From: Sporosarcina sp. ANT_H38
GTDB taxonomy: Bacteria > Bacillota > Bacilli > Bacillales_A > Planococcaceae
DNA length: 64,000 bases
Direction of reading: 5' to 3'
Assembly (NCBI RefSeq): GCF_008369195.1
Contig: NZ_VOBC01000001.1
Span: 372,001-436,000 of the forward strand
The notes beneath the pieces were generated by a model. The model was not told the origin of the DNA. It did no database searches and was given only the letters and a program-made list of their open reading frames with translations. Positions 8,942-18,660 of this stretch are shown in pieces. A program made the translations under genes and the position numbers. The first letter of the stretch is position 1; the number at the start of each line of letters is the position of its first letter.

Positions 8942-9193
8942 ATAGCTTTGGCATTGATGAGGAATAGTAATCTTTGCTGTCGATTTTAGAGAGCAGGCGG
9001 TTGGTGGAAGCCTGTACGACAGAGATGAACTCGCCTTGGAGCCTGCATTGGTGAATTATTTATTATTACTAGCCCGTGCCGTTTTTCCGCGTTAAGGAGT
9101 CAAGTTGGGCGGTTTTTCCGTCAATTTGGGTGGCACCGCGGGAATTATATTACTCTCGTCCCTTATTTTTTTAAGGGACGGGAGTTTTTTTAT
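8942..9193 (+). ncRNA. T-box riboswitch, leucine (leuS)
   Basis: Leader with the canonical T-box sequence GGGTGGCACCGCGG at 9128-9141, which pairs with the acceptor end of uncharged tRNA. The likely specifier is CTC at 9030-9032 within GATGAACTCGCC, a leucine codon that fits the downstream gene. The terminator stem (9152-9165 with 9172-9185) is followed by T7. Uncharged tRNA-Leu would stabilise the antiterminator and switch on leuS. Confidence 0.93.
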
Positions 9194-9382
9194 TTTCATT
9201 CTGTTGGTGTTCATGCACCGGCTGAATGAAAATAAACGAAGGCAACCTAAATGCGCCACGTCCTGTCGCAACAAGGATGGATGCAGTTCAATCCTTCCCC
9301 CGTGCAGGCCGCAATCTCGATTCAAAATTTGGATGCAATAATTACGCCGAGGCGCGATTGATTTGAAATGGAGGAATTGTAA
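9189..9382 (+). repeat. Post-T-box spacer with long hairpin and shared leuS/nifZ repeat
   Basis: A 13-bp perfect inverted repeat (9189-9201 with 9224-9236) lies just after the T-box terminator, with an inner GGTG/CACC stem. The stretch 9330-9374, ending at the leuS ribosome-binding site, resembles 59309-59365 before nifZ (shared AATTTGGA-GCAAT-ACKCC-AGGCG pattern). This makes the leuS leader unusually long, about 190 bases after the terminator. Confidence 0.6.
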
Positions 9383-11800
9383 ATGAGTTATAATCACGGA
9401 CAAATTGAGAAGAAGTGGCAACAATACTGGAAAGACAATAAAACGTACAAAATGAAGGACGATCCGTCTAAACCGAAGTTTTTTGCGCTGGATATGTTCC
9501 CGTATCCATCAGGTGTGGGGCTTCACGTCGGGCATCCACTTGGCTATATCGCGACAGATATTTTGAGTTCATTCAAACGGAAGCAAGGTTTTAATGTCCT
9601 GCATCCGATGGGCTGGGATGCATTTGGTCTTCCAGCAGAGCAATACGCGCTTGATACAGGCAATGATCCTGTCGAATTCACAGCGAAAAATATCGCTACA
9701 TTCAAACGTCAAATGAATGATCTTGGTTTTTCTTATGACTGGGATCGTGAAATTAATACGACAGATCCATCTTATTACAAGTGGACGCAATGGATTTTCA
9801 TCCAACTTTACAATAAAGGCTTAGCTTACGTTGACGAAGTTGCTGTTAACTGGTGCCCCGCACTAGGTACTGTTCTTGCGAATGAAGAAGTAATCGATGG
9901 TAAGTCAGAACGTGGTGGGCACCCGGTTGAGCGTCGCCCGATGCGTCAATGGGTATTGCGTATTACGAATTATGCAGATCGCCTTCTTGAAGACCTTGAT
10001 GAACTTGACTGGCCAGAAAGTTTGAAAGATATGCAGCGTAACTGGATTGGGCGTTCTGAAGGTGCACAGCTGACGTTCGAAATCGACGGGACAGATCTGT
10101 CGTTTGAAGCATTCACGACACGTCCGGATACGATTTTTGGAGCGACGTACGCAGTACTCGCACCTGAATTGAAGTTGGTCGAAAAAGTAACAACTGCTGA
10201 ACAGAAGGATGCAGTTGAAAAATACCTGAACGAAGTGAAATTGAAGAGTGATCTTGAGCGTACAGATCTTGCAAAAGAGAAGACTGGCGTGTTCACAGGA
10301 GCGTATGCGATTAACCCAGCAAGTGGCGAGAAAATGCCAATCTGGATTGCAGACTATGTACTTGCTACCTATGGCACAGGCGCCATCATGGCGGTTCCTG
10401 CACATGATGAGCGGGATTACGAGTTCGCAAAAGAGTTTAATCTACCAATTATTGAAGTAGTCGCAGGCGGCGATGTTTCAACAGAAGCTTATACGGGCGA
10501 TGGGGAGCATATCAATTCCGGATTTCTGAATGGTTTAGGGAAAGAGGCTGCCATCGAAAAAGCAATCGCTTGGTTCATGGAACAAGGCAAAGGTGAGAAG
10601 AAAATTACCTTCCGCCTGCGTGACTGGCTATTTTCAAGACAACGTTACTGGGGCGAGCCAATTCCAATTATACATTGGGAAGATGGCACAATGACACCTG
10701 TTGAAGAAGCAGATTTACCACTTGTATTGCCGATAACAGATAATATAAAACCGAGTGGAACAGGCGAATCACCACTTGCCAACATTACAGAATGGGTGAA
10801 CGTAACGCATCCTGTGACAGGTATGAAAGGGCGCCGCGAAACGAATACGATGCCACAATGGGCGGGTAGCTGTTGGTATTATTTGCGCTACATCGATCCT
10901 GATAATGATGAAATGATTATCGATCCAGAACTTGCGAAACGTTGGTTACCTGCTGACATTTACGTTGGCGGCGCAGAACACGCAGTTCTTCATCTTCTTT
11001 ACGCTCGATTCTGGCATAAAGTGTTGTACGATATTGGCGTTGTTCACACGAAAGAGCCATTCCAGAAATTGTTCAACCAAGGGATGATTCTTGGTGAAGG
11101 TAATGAGAAAATGTCGAAATCAAAAGGCAATGTAGTTAATCCAGATGATATCGTTCATTCACACGGGGCAGATTCACTTCGTCTCTATGAAATGTTCATG
11201 GGGCCTTTGGAAGGTTCGAAACCATGGACGACAAATGGTCTCGACGGAGCACGCCGTTTCCTTGATCGTATCTGGCGTCTGCTTGTCAATGAAGATGGCT
11301 CGCTTAGTACGAAAATTGGTGGCAAAACGGGTGGGTCACTTGAAAAGGTTTACCATCAAACTGTGAGAAAAGTGACAGATGACTTCGAAGGAATGCGCAA
11401 TAATACAGCGATTTCTCAGATGATGGTGTTCATTAATGAAGGTTATAAAGTCGATTCGATTCCGAAAGAGTATGTTGAAGGTTTCGTTAAGATGATAGCT
11501 CCTATTGTTCCGCATCTTGCAGAAGAGCTATGGGAGAAGTTAGGTCATACTAGTACGATTACGTATGAACAATGGCCGACATTTGACGCTTCAAAACTTG
11601 TCGACGATACAGTTGAAATGGCTGTTCAACTTAACGGCAAAGTGCGTGCGAAAATCGTCGTATCGAAAGACGTTACGAAGGATGAACTTGAAAAGCTTGC
11701 TCTAGAAGATGAAAATGTGAAAGCACTTCTTGAAGGTAAAGAAGTCAAGAAAATCATCGCGATTCCAGGTAGACTGATTAATATTGTTGCAGTAGGGTAA
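9383..11800 (+). CDS. leuS: Leucyl-tRNA synthetase
   Basis: An 805-residue class I aminoacyl-tRNA synthetase, full length for the bacterial enzyme. The HIGH motif is H48-V-G-H51 and the KMSKS loop is K576-M-S-K-S580. The editing domain carries T-T-R-P-D at 245-249, needed to hydrolyse mischarged tRNA-Leu. The W-Y-Y-L-R-Y region of the catalytic core and the C-terminal anticodon-binding domain are intact. GGAGGAATTGTAA precedes ATG 9383. Expression is governed by the upstream leucine T-box. Confidence 0.97.
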   Translation: MSYNHGQIEKKWQQYWKDNKTYKMKDDPSKPKFFALDMFPYPSGVGLHVGHPLGYIATDILSSFKRKQGFNVLHPMGWDAFGLPAEQYALDTGNDPVEFTAKNIATFKRQMNDLGFSYDWDREINTTDPSYYKWTQWIFIQLYNKGLAYVDEVAVNWCPALGTVLANEEVIDGKSERGGHPVERRPMRQWVLRITNYADRLLEDLDELDWPESLKDMQRNWIGRSEGAQLTFEIDGTDLSFEAFTTRPDTIFGATYAVLAPELKLVEKVTTAEQKDAVEKYLNEVKLKSDLERTDLAKEKTGVFTGAYAINPASGEKMPIWIADYVLATYGTGAIMAVPAHDERDYEFAKEFNLPIIEVVAGGDVSTEAYTGDGEHINSGFLNGLGKEAAIEKAIAWFMEQGKGEKKITFRLRDWLFSRQRYWGEPIPIIHWEDGTMTPVEEADLPLVLPITDNIKPSGTGESPLANITEWVNVTHPVTGMKGRRETNTMPQWAGSCWYYLRYIDPDNDEMIIDPELAKRWLPADIYVGGAEHAVLHLLYARFWHKVLYDIGVVHTKEPFQKLFNQGMILGEGNEKMSKSKGNVVNPDDIVHSHGADSLRLYEMFMGPLEGSKPWTTNGLDGARRFLDRIWRLLVNEDGSLSTKIGGKTGGSLEKVYHQTVRKVTDDFEGMRNNTAISQMMVFINEGYKVDSIPKEYVEGFVKMIAPIVPHLAEELWEKLGHTSTITYEQWPTFDASKLVDDTVEMAVQLNGKVRAKIVVSKDVTKDELEKLALEDENVKALLEGKEVKKIIAIPGRLINIVAVG

Positions 11801-11842
11801 AAAATCCGCTGAAAGAGCTACGTCTCTTTCGGCGGATTTTTG
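11801..11842 (+). terminator. leuS terminator
   Basis: A 17-bp stem (11801-11817 with 11824-11840, one G-T pair) with a 6-base loop, starting directly after the stop and ending in a T-run. Confidence 0.92.
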
Positions 11843-11856
11843 TATATACAATAGGC

Positions 11857-11901
11857 TTATCATAGGTTTTATCTGTTGATAATTGATAAAACCTATGATA
11901 A
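11857..11901. promoter_or_regulatory. 17-bp perfect inverted repeat before the carbonic anhydrase gene
   Basis: TTATCATAGGTTTTATC (11857-11873) is exactly complementary to 11885-11901, with an 11-base A/T-rich loop. No T-run follows, so it is not a classical terminator. It lies about 150 bases before the alpha-carbonic anhydrase start and could be an operator, a leader RNA hairpin or the tip of a small mobile repeat. Confidence 0.7.
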
Positions 11902-12052
11902 AAGTACATAGTTGATAGCATTAACCATGAAATAGATTTTAGTATGTAAGTTTTTTAGTGAAAAAGGATGTATCTTAATGATCATTGAATAGTGTAAAAT
12001 ATATTAGTAAAGATTTTATTTACAAATGTATAATGAAAAAGGGGTTTTACAG

Positions 12053-12895
12053 ATGATGAAGAAAAAAGTTTTTTATCCAATTTTGTTTACTTGTCTTTTG
12101 TTATCACTAGCTGCTTGTTCTTCTGAGACAGCCGATGTGCCGAAAGAAGATAAGGCTCCACAAAAGGTTCAAGAAGAGAAGCAAACAACAGAGGTTGAAC
12201 CGGCTCATTGGTCATATGAAGGAGAAACTGGTCCGGAATATTGGGGGGATTTAGATCCTACCAACGCCGTTTGTACCAATGGTGAGGAACAGTCTCCGAT
12301 TAACATCGAAACGGCAAAAACCGAGAAAGATGACGTAGTTGAGGAGTTGAATTTTAACTATACTCCAACCAATTTTTCTTTAGCTAACAATGGTCATACG
12401 ATTCAAGGAAATCCAACAGCAATAGATAATTCCATTGTCGTTGACGGAGAAGAGTACAAGTTAGCTCAATTCCATTTCCATACTCCGAGCGAGCACGAAT
12501 TTAACGGACAGAGTTTTGATATGGAACTTCATTTAGTGCATAAAAGTGCGAATAATGAATTAGCCGTTATCGGTTTAATGATTAAAGAAGGTGTGGATAA
12601 CACTGCTTTAGAGCAAGCATGGAATGTCCTACCTAAAGAAGTAACAACTAAAGATGTAAAAGTTACCGAAGCAATAGATTTAATGGGATTATTGCCAGAA
12701 AATAAGCAAACTTTCCGTTATGAAGGATCTTTGACTACTCCACCATGTTCAGAAGAAGTGGAATGGATTGTCTTGGAACAGCCAATTGAAATGTCTAAGG
12801 AACAAATTGATTTATTCCGTCAAATTTTCGAAGACAATCATCGCCCAGTTCAGCCTTTAAACGACCGCGAAATAGATATTGAACCAAGTTTGTAA
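12053..12895 (+). CDS. Alpha-carbonic anhydrase lipoprotein
   Basis: A 280-residue zinc enzyme converting CO2 to bicarbonate outside the membrane. The N-terminus is a lipoprotein signal peptide: M-M-K-K-K, a hydrophobic core, then lipobox L-A-A-C. Family hallmarks are H-W-S-Y, Q-S-P-I-N-I and the three zinc histidines H141, H143 (Q-F-H-F-H) and H160 (E-L-H-L-V-H). E-L-H-L-V-H contains the gatekeeper glutamate, and S-L-T-T-P-P-C lies near the end. AAAAAGGGG at 12036-12044 fits ATG 12053. It stands alone, flanked by two terminators. Confidence 0.95.
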   Translation: MMKKKVFYPILFTCLLLSLAACSSETADVPKEDKAPQKVQEEKQTTEVEPAHWSYEGETGPEYWGDLDPTNAVCTNGEEQSPINIETAKTEKDDVVEELNFNYTPTNFSLANNGHTIQGNPTAIDNSIVVDGEEYKLAQFHFHTPSEHEFNGQSFDMELHLVHKSANNELAVIGLMIKEGVDNTALEQAWNVLPKEVTTKDVKVTEAIDLMGLLPENKQTFRYEGSLTTPPCSEEVEWIVLEQPIEMSKEQIDLFRQIFEDNHRPVQPLNDREIDIEPSL

Positions 12896-12909
12896 AAGAA
12901 TTCGCTAAT

Positions 12910-12947
12910 AAGAAAAACCCCCTTCGGAAATTGAGGGGGTTTTTCTT
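12910..12947 (+). terminator. Carbonic anhydrase gene terminator
   Basis: Stem AAGAAAAACCCCC / GGGGGTTTTTCTT with a 12-base loop. It is symmetrical enough to work in both directions. Confidence 0.9.
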
Positions 12948-13034
12948 ATATGTCTCAATGGTTAAGTAGGGTGGAGGAAAAAACACCTTACTGAATCAAT
13001 TTCATAATAGAGTTATAAAACGGGAAAAACGAAC

Positions 13035-13170
13035 AATGTTGATTTCCGCTTCAGGTGGACGCTTTCCGCGGGCACGGCTTCAGCCTCCTCGTCGTTTCAC
13101 TCCTGCGGGGTCTTCAGCTCGCGCTATTCCCGCAGGAGTCGCCACCTTCCGCTACATTCAACGAGAGTAG
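13035..13170. repeat. GC-rich Bacillus-type dispersed repeat
   Basis: The segment with GCTTTCCGCGGGCACGGCTT, CAGCCTCCTCG, CTGCGGGGTCTTCAG and TATTCCCGCAGGAGTCGCC matches, from memory, a repeat scattered between genes in many Bacillaceae genomes. It contains the self-complementary parts CTCCTGCGGG/CCCGCAGGAG. GC content is well above the flanks. No open frame or transposase is present. The rest of 12948-13283 shows nothing recognisable. Confidence 0.7.
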
Positions 13171-13283
13171 TCCGAAAGATTGGCGTACAATGAATTGATA
13201 GATGAATTATACTGTTCGTCTTTACACAAGAAATAAGTAATTGTGAAATTGATTCTACTAAGTGTTTTTAAATTACTTTAAAA

Positions 13284-14570
13284 TTATAGATTAGTGGTCG
13301 CGTGCTCTCCTGCATTTATCCCAGCAATTCTGCCAGTTACAAGTGCAGAAGTTATATTATAACCGCCAGTGTAACCATGAATATCCAAAATTTCGCCGCA
13401 GAAGTAAAGACCTTCTTTCTTACGAGAACCTAGCGTTTTCGGAACGATCTCTTTTACGGAGACTCCGCCGCCAGTGACGAATGCTTTTTCAAGCGGCTGT
13501 GTACCATTGACGTTCATTGAAAAAGCTTTCAACAATTTCGTTAATGTGCGTATTTTTTCTACCTGCATTTGGGCACCGGTTTCAGATGGATCAATTCCTG
13601 CCCGGTCGAATAGAAACAGCATCCAACGTTCAGGGACAATTCCTTTTAACACATTTTTGACTGCTTTTGTTGAATCCTCTTTTAATGTGGTATTGAGCAG
13701 TTGGAATACTTTCTCTTCATTCAACGCGGGCAAAGAGTCGATTCTCATTTCAACGGGTTTGTTGCCATTTTTCATACGTTCTTTCACCACGAATTGACTG
13801 CATCGCAAAATTGCTGGGCCGCTTAAGCCGAAATGAGTGAACAACATGTCCATTTGGTGTGTGATAAGATTCTTTCCTTTGGCGTTAAGAACGGATACTG
13901 CTACATCACGAAGTGCAAGACCTTGTAAATCCTTTGAAACAATGAAAGCCTCATTTGATAATAAAGGAACTTCTGTTGGATAAAGTTCTGTTACGGTATG
14001 TCCGGCTTTTTCTGCCCATGGATAACCGTCTCCCGTTGAACCAGTTTGGGGAACTGCTTTTCCACCGACTGCAACAACGACTGCATGAGAACGAATTTCC
14101 TCGCCAGAATCCAACCTGACACCTAAAATTTGCTCTTCATTCATCAAAAGTTTTTTAACGCGCGTTTCTAGTTTCACTTCAACATTTAATCGATCCATTT
14201 CTGCCAACAACGCATTAACAACGTCTTTTGCTTTGTTCGAAACGGGAAACATCCTACCGTGATCTTCTTCTTTTAATGCAACACCGAGACCTTCGAAAAA
14301 CGAAATAATATCTTCATTATTGAACACGGCAAAGGGACCGTATAAAAATCGACCATTGCCTGGAATGTTTTTAACGATTTCTTCTTGTGGCAAACGATTT
14401 GTAACGTTACAGCGTCCGCCTCCAGAAATAGCCAATTTAGTGCCGAGTTTTTTACCTTTTTCAAGAAGGAGAACTTTCCTTCCACCTTCAGCAGCAGCGA
14501 TCGAAGCCATCAATCCTGATGGCCCTCCGCCGATGATGATGACGTCTATATCAACATTAGTAGTAGTCAT
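13284..14570 (-). CDS. ytfP: FAD-dependent HI0933-like oxidoreductase (YtfP family)
   Basis: A 428-residue flavoprotein of the HI0933/BaiN family. It has an N-terminal dinucleotide-binding loop [11 protein letters not shown], the family motif [16 protein letters not shown] at about 43-58, a middle V-V-V-A-V-G-G-K-A motif and a C-terminal G-Y-T-G-G-Y-N-I. The physiological substrate is unknown. In B. subtilis ytfP also lies near ytgP, ytzG and ytzE. Confidence 0.88.
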   Translation of the reverse strand: MTTTNVDIDVIIIGGGPSGLMASIAAAEGGRKVLLLEKGKKLGTKLAISGGGRCNVTNRLPQEEIVKNIPGNGRFLYGPFAVFNNEDIISFFEGLGVALKEEDHGRMFPVSNKAKDVVNALLAEMDRLNVEVKLETRVKKLLMNEEQILGVRLDSGEEIRSHAVVVAVGGKAVPQTGSTGDGYPWAEKAGHTVTELYPTEVPLLSNEAFIVSKDLQGLALRDVAVSVLNAKGKNLITHQMDMLFTHFGLSGPAILRCSQFVVKERMKNGNKPVEMRIDSLPALNEEKVFQLLNTTLKEDSTKAVKNVLKGIVPERWMLFLFDRAGIDPSETGAQMQVEKIRTLTKLLKAFSMNVNGTQPLEKAFVTGGGVSVKEIVPKTLGSRKKEGLYFCGEILDIHGYTGGYNITSALVTGRIAGINAGEHATTNL

Positions 14571-14914
14571 TTTGTTATCAAGCCTTTCGGTAATGGATTA
14601 TTAACTATCAGTTTACCACAGCATCATCAAAAAAAATGGATGCGGTAAAAATGAAGAAAACATAGCAACTGCATGTGGTATAATTATAATTGATTTCACA
14701 AAAAAATTTCAAGAAACGTCGTATATACTGAGCATATGATTATATATGAAAACTGAGCGAATGGTATCATTATTTTAACTTATATAGTAAGAATGCTTGT
14801 GGAATGATTCACCAATTTCGAGATAGTGCTTTTAATAAATAGAAATAATGAAGAAGCAGAGTTAAATGTACATGAGTATATTTACTTTGACGAAGAATCG
14901 GGAGAGGTTACGGA
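14571..14914. other. Divergent intergenic region
   Basis: A/T-rich spacer between the ytfP-like gene and a hypothetical gene. A TATAAT occurs near 14677 without a convincing -35 element. Nothing else is identified. Confidence 0.4.
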
Positions 14915-15226
14915 ATGACTCAAGAAGTAAATAAAGAAGTTGAAGGTCAAATAAGTCAGCAAGTTGGTTATCAAGAGAAATCGTACCCAACGAGCGCAGA
15001 GAACGAACAAATAAGACATGAAGCATTTCAACAAAAAGAATGCCAGCGCATCTTTAATAAACTGATTAGCCATGCAGGAGGATTTGATGTTGTGCGAAAA
15101 GGCCGGAGAACGATAGCAAAAAAAATTGCAACTACATGCTTCCTGAACTCAACGGAGCCTGACTATGAAGGATTTAAGCAAGGTGTGCTAATTGCTAACG
15201 AACAAATTATATTGAAACGAAATTAA
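14915..15226 (+). CDS. Hypothetical 103-residue protein
   Basis: Not recognised. GGGAGAGG ends seven bases before ATG 14915, which supports real translation. The protein is hydrophilic, with a Q/E-rich N-terminus, no signal peptide or membrane span, and a basic centre (R-K-G-R-R-T-I-A-K-K-I-A). It could be a small nucleic-acid-binding protein, but nothing proves this. A hairpin about 110 bases downstream may terminate it. Confidence 0.6.
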   Translation: MTQEVNKEVEGQISQQVGYQEKSYPTSAENEQIRHEAFQQKECQRIFNKLISHAGGFDVVRKGRRTIAKKIATTCFLNSTEPDYEGFKQGVLIANEQIILKRN

Positions 15227-15339
15227 CCACACTGAACGTACCTATATAAATTAAATAAATGTTTCCAATGAATACTCCTTTGGCGTCTATGCTTAGCATA
15301 TGTACAGTAGTCAATATTTCGACAAATAGAACAACCTTT

Positions 15340-15388
15340 AGGCTGCTTTTTCTCCATAATCCAGTGGAGAAAGGTAGCCTGATTTTTC
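15340..15388 (+). terminator. Hairpin with T-run downstream of the hypothetical gene
   Basis: AGGCTGC-TTTTCTCC pairs with GGAGAAAGGTAGCCT around a 10-base loop, followed by GATTTTTC. The remainder of 15227-15621 holds no gene. Confidence 0.6.
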
Positions 15389-15621
15389 TTGAATTCGAAC
15401 ACTACTAGACTATTTCTGCTATTTTATATTTGGCGACTGCCCATTTAGTTTCACAAGTCTGTACGTTTCGCTCAATACATTTTCGGAGAAAACGTCATAC
15501 ATAATGGGAATTACACTTTGTGTTTTTCGCTAATATCCATAAATGACGGATATTTATTGTGAAAAGCGTTGCCGATAGGGTAAACTGTTAAATAGATTTA
15601 GGGAGAATGGAAGGATAAAAC

Positions 15622-17232
15622 ATGTCATCGAATCTTGTAAAAGGTACAGCAGTACTTACTATAGGGCTATTTATTTCAAAAGCACTAGGACTTTTGTATG
15701 TTATTCCGTTTTATGCAATTGTAGGGAAGGAAAGCGTTGGTCTCTATCAATATGCATATATCCCTTACAACATCGCGTTAGCTATAGCGATATCAGGGGC
15801 ACCGCTTGCGATTTCCAAATTTGTGGCAAAATATAATGCGCGTGGTGATTATGCAACCGGAAGGAAGCTGTTGAAATCAGGGATGCTTGTGATGTTACTT
15901 ACAGGTATATTGTCTTTTTTAACGCTTTATTTTTTAGCCGAACCGATTGCGAAACTAGTTCGTAAAAGCGATGAACAAATCTTTACAGTAGAAGAGATTG
16001 CCGGCGTCATTCGTTGGGTCAGTTATGCGTTGCTTGCTGTTCCACTTATGAGTATCGTGCGAGGTTTCCTACAGGGGAACCAGAAGATGATGCCGACTTC
16101 TGTCTCGCAATTAGTGGAGCAGATTGTGCGTATTATAGTTGTTCTGGCAGGAGCGTTTATTGTCGTGAACTTCATGCATGGATCACCGAGAACTGCAGTT
16201 AATTTTGCAGTGTTTGCAGCATTTATTGGAGCGCTTGCAGGACTCGCTGTGCTGTACAAGTATTGGAAAAGTTATAAACCGGAATTCGACTATCTTCTTG
16301 TGAATAGTACTTCTTCGAGTGATATTTCATTCGTAGACATGTACAAAGAAGTATTTGCTTATATTTTGCCCTTCGTCCTAGTTGGGGTTATTAATCCCCT
16401 TTATCAATTCGTTGATATGATTACATTCAACGAGGCGATGTCTTCGATAGGTTTTGCGAAGGTTTCTGATATCTATTTGTCGATGTTGAACTTTTTAACG
16501 CATAAAATCGTCATGATACCAGTCATGGTTGCCACAGGATTTTCGATGGCACTTATTCCGGTCATTACAAGCTATTATGCAAAGAATAATCAAAAAGGGA
16601 TTACAACTTCACTTGATCAAACCTATCAGATTATGCTGTTCTTGACGGTACCGATAGTTATTGGATTAATCGTACTATCGAATGAGTTTTATCAATTTCT
16701 TTATGAAAAAGATGCAATGGGTGCAGAAATATTAGCAAATTATGCCCCGGTCGCTATTTTATTTGGCTTATATACGGTGACGGCGGCTATTCTGCAAGGT
16801 ATTGATCGACATAAGTGGATTGTTTTCACTTCGTTGCTCGGATTATTTTTCAAACTTGTACTAAATATACCGCTCATCAAATTATTTGAAACGAATGGTG
16901 CCATTTTGGCGACTGCAATTGGCTATACAATTGCAGTCGGCATAAATATAGCCATAATTACAAAAGTTCTTCACTATAGGTCCCAGATGGTATTTAGAAG
17001 ACTAATTCTCATTGTTATTCTAAATGTCATTATGTTTATAACTGTCACATTTACACTAAAAGGTCTGACAGCAATCAGTCCTGCAGATGGTAAAATGCAC
17101 GCATTTCTCTACATTATGATTTGTGCAGTTGTAGGTGCTGCTATTTACGGTTATCTATCCCTTAAAACGGGTCTCGCACAGAAATTGTTCGGTGAGCGAT
17201 TGACTAGATTCACCAAGAAATTAGGCTTTTAG
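15622..17232 (+). CDS. murJ: Lipid II flippase MurJ (YtgP)
   Basis: A 536-residue polytopic membrane protein of the MOP superfamily with about fourteen spans. It starts with K-G-T-A-V-L-T-I-G-L-F-I-S-K-A-L-G, the usual N-terminus of YtgP/MurJ proteins. Its role is to flip lipid-linked peptidoglycan precursor across the membrane; in B. subtilis YtgP is the MurJ homologue. The downstream pseudouridine synthase gene begins 10 bases after the stop, so the two are cotranscribed. Confidence 0.88.
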   Translation: MSSNLVKGTAVLTIGLFISKALGLLYVIPFYAIVGKESVGLYQYAYIPYNIALAIAISGAPLAISKFVAKYNARGDYATGRKLLKSGMLVMLLTGILSFLTLYFLAEPIAKLVRKSDEQIFTVEEIAGVIRWVSYALLAVPLMSIVRGFLQGNQKMMPTSVSQLVEQIVRIIVVLAGAFIVVNFMHGSPRTAVNFAVFAAFIGALAGLAVLYKYWKSYKPEFDYLLVNSTSSSDISFVDMYKEVFAYILPFVLVGVINPLYQFVDMITFNEAMSSIGFAKVSDIYLSMLNFLTHKIVMIPVMVATGFSMALIPVITSYYAKNNQKGITTSLDQTYQIMLFLTVPIVIGLIVLSNEFYQFLYEKDAMGAEILANYAPVAILFGLYTVTAAILQGIDRHKWIVFTSLLGLFFKLVLNIPLIKLFETNGAILATAIGYTIAVGINIAIITKVLHYRSQMVFRRLILIVILNVIMFITVTFTLKGLTAISPADGKMHAFLYIMICAVVGAAIYGYLSLKTGLAQKLFGERLTRFTKKLGF

Positions 17233-17242
17233 GAGGAAAATA

Positions 17243-17962
17243 ATGCGTATAGATAAATTGTTGTCGAATATGGGATATGGTACTCGGAAAGAAGTTAAGC
17301 AACTGATGAAAAAAGGATCTGTACAGGTGAATGCAGTGGCGGTGAAAGATGCCGCAATGCATGTTGATACAGTGAAGGATATAGTAACGATACTTGGTGA
17401 AAGAGTCGTCTATAAAGAATTTATGTACCTTATGATGAACAAGCCGCAAGGTGTATTGTCTGCCACTGAAGATAAAAGGGATCAGACAGTTATTGATTTA
17501 TTAGATGAGGAATATAGCATTTTTGAAATGTTTCCTGTTGGCAGGCTAGATAAAGATACGGAAGGTTTTCTGTTGCTAACGAATGACGGAAAGCTTGCGC
17601 ATAACTTATTGTCACCTAAGAAAGGTGTGGCGAAAACATATTATGCTCATATCGAAGGAATAGTTACTGAAGAAGATACTAAGCGATTTTCAGAAGGAGT
17701 TATTCTGGAAGATGGCTATGAGACGAAGCCTGGTCAGTTGGAAATTTTAAAATCAGCCGACATTTCCGAAATTGAATTGACGATTACGGAAGGGAAATAT
17801 CATCAAGTGAAGCGTATGTTTGAAGCTGTTGATAAGCAAGTTATTTATTTAAAACGTTTATCAATGGGGCCTTTATCCTTGGATGAAAGTCTGACACTAG
17901 GGTCGTACCGGGAATTGACAGAAGAAGAATTGCAACAATTAATGCAGATTTCTGGAAAATAA
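17243..17962 (+). CDS. ytzG: RsuA-family rRNA pseudouridine synthase (YtzG)
   Basis: 239 residues. An N-terminal S4 RNA-binding domain (M-R-I-D-K-L-L-S-N-M-G-Y-G-T-R) is followed by the catalytic domain with G-R-L-D-K-D-T-E-G, which holds the catalytic aspartate (about residue 103), and the late motif Y-H-Q-V-K-R-M-F. The family modifies U516 of 16S rRNA or an equivalent site. GGAGGAAAATA precedes ATG 17243. Confidence 0.9.
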   Translation: MRIDKLLSNMGYGTRKEVKQLMKKGSVQVNAVAVKDAAMHVDTVKDIVTILGERVVYKEFMYLMMNKPQGVLSATEDKRDQTVIDLLDEEYSIFEMFPVGRLDKDTEGFLLLTNDGKLAHNLLSPKKGVAKTYYAHIEGIVTEEDTKRFSEGVILEDGYETKPGQLEILKSADISEIELTITEGKYHQVKRMFEAVDKQVIYLKRLSMGPLSLDESLTLGSYRELTEEELQQLMQISGK

Positions 17963-18001
17963 AAAGGGCTGAGCCGTTAGATGCGGTTCAGCTCTTTTTT
18001 T
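17963..18001 (+). terminator. Terminator of the murJ-ytzG operon
   Basis: Stem AAAGGGCTGAGCCG / CGGTTCAGCTCTTT with T7. Confidence 0.9.
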
Positions 18002-18157
18002 GTCTAGCCGCTAGACTCCAAGCCCTTGGATAAAAAGTCGTTTTGTTGTCGGGTTGGACGGTGCCTTGCGTTTTTATTGTAGTCCAGTCTCCAAGCGCCA
18101 GCCTTCTGTACCTGCGGGATGCAGATCTGAGAGCTGGCGCTTGGTGCTTTTCTAAGT
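18002..18157. repeat. Dispersed intergenic repeat, probably two partial copies
   Basis: Starts TGTCTAGCCGCTAGACTCC and contains GGTGCCTTGCGTTTTT, then AGTCTCCAAGCGCCAGCC and GAGCTGGCGCTTGGTGCTTTT. The second half forms a stem CAAGCGCCAGC/GCTGGCGCTTG. It belongs with the degraded repeats at 7.3, 26.5 and 34.6 kb. Confidence 0.55.
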
Positions 18158-18167
18158 TATGTGCGGG

Positions 18168-18437
18168 TCATGAAGATAATTTCACTTTTTTTGCTGTCGT
18201 CGTCCATTTACCGCGAACCGGGCTCGTTATGAGCTCGTTGTATTCAAGGACATTTAAGTCCCTTTGGACCGTACGGTGAGTGATACCAAATTCTTCGACC
18301 AGGTTTTCAGTAGTTACAGTACCATTATTGAGGATATACAAGTAGATATCCTTGATGCGTGTAAGCATACGATCAGTTGCAGGTTTCAAGTGTGGAATCA
18401 CCCCTTCATCTTCATTATCCAAAAAATGTTTGGTCAT
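18168..18437 (-). CDS. ytzE: DeoR-type HTH mini-regulator (YtzE-like)
   Basis: 89 residues carrying essentially one DeoR-type winged helix: I-K-D-I-Y-L-Y-I-L then T-T-E-N-L-V-E-E-F-G-I-T-H-R-T-V-Q-R-D-L. There is no effector domain. B. subtilis ytzE lies in the same neighbourhood. The start is uncertain: ATG 18437 has no clear ribosome-binding site, and an internal TTG behind GAAGGGG or ATG before L-T-R-I-K-D are alternatives. It converges on the murJ operon. Confidence 0.75.
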   Translation of the reverse strand: MTKHFLDNEDEGVIPHLKPATDRMLTRIKDIYLYILNNGTVTTENLVEEFGITHRTVQRDLNVLEYNELITSPVRGKWTTTAKKVKLSS

Positions 18438-18660
18438 GAGACTTATGAATGTTGCCTAAAGCACGTTGAAATTATCCCTGACGACGCACATCCTTTCGAA
18501 AAACTTGAAAAGTCAGATTAAATATCCTGACAATACTAGTATAGCTTATTTTTATAAACATTGCATGATTTTTTTGTGAAAAGTTTGTGAAAGAGGATTC
18601 TTCTTTATTTTCTCGCGCTAACGTGTGAAAATAGACATATTGTGAAAGAAGGTGCCTTGA

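Noticed and set aside
9105..9341. 78-codon frame across the leuS T-box terminator
   Set aside because: It runs through the antiterminator/terminator and hairpin sequences; no ribosome-binding site.
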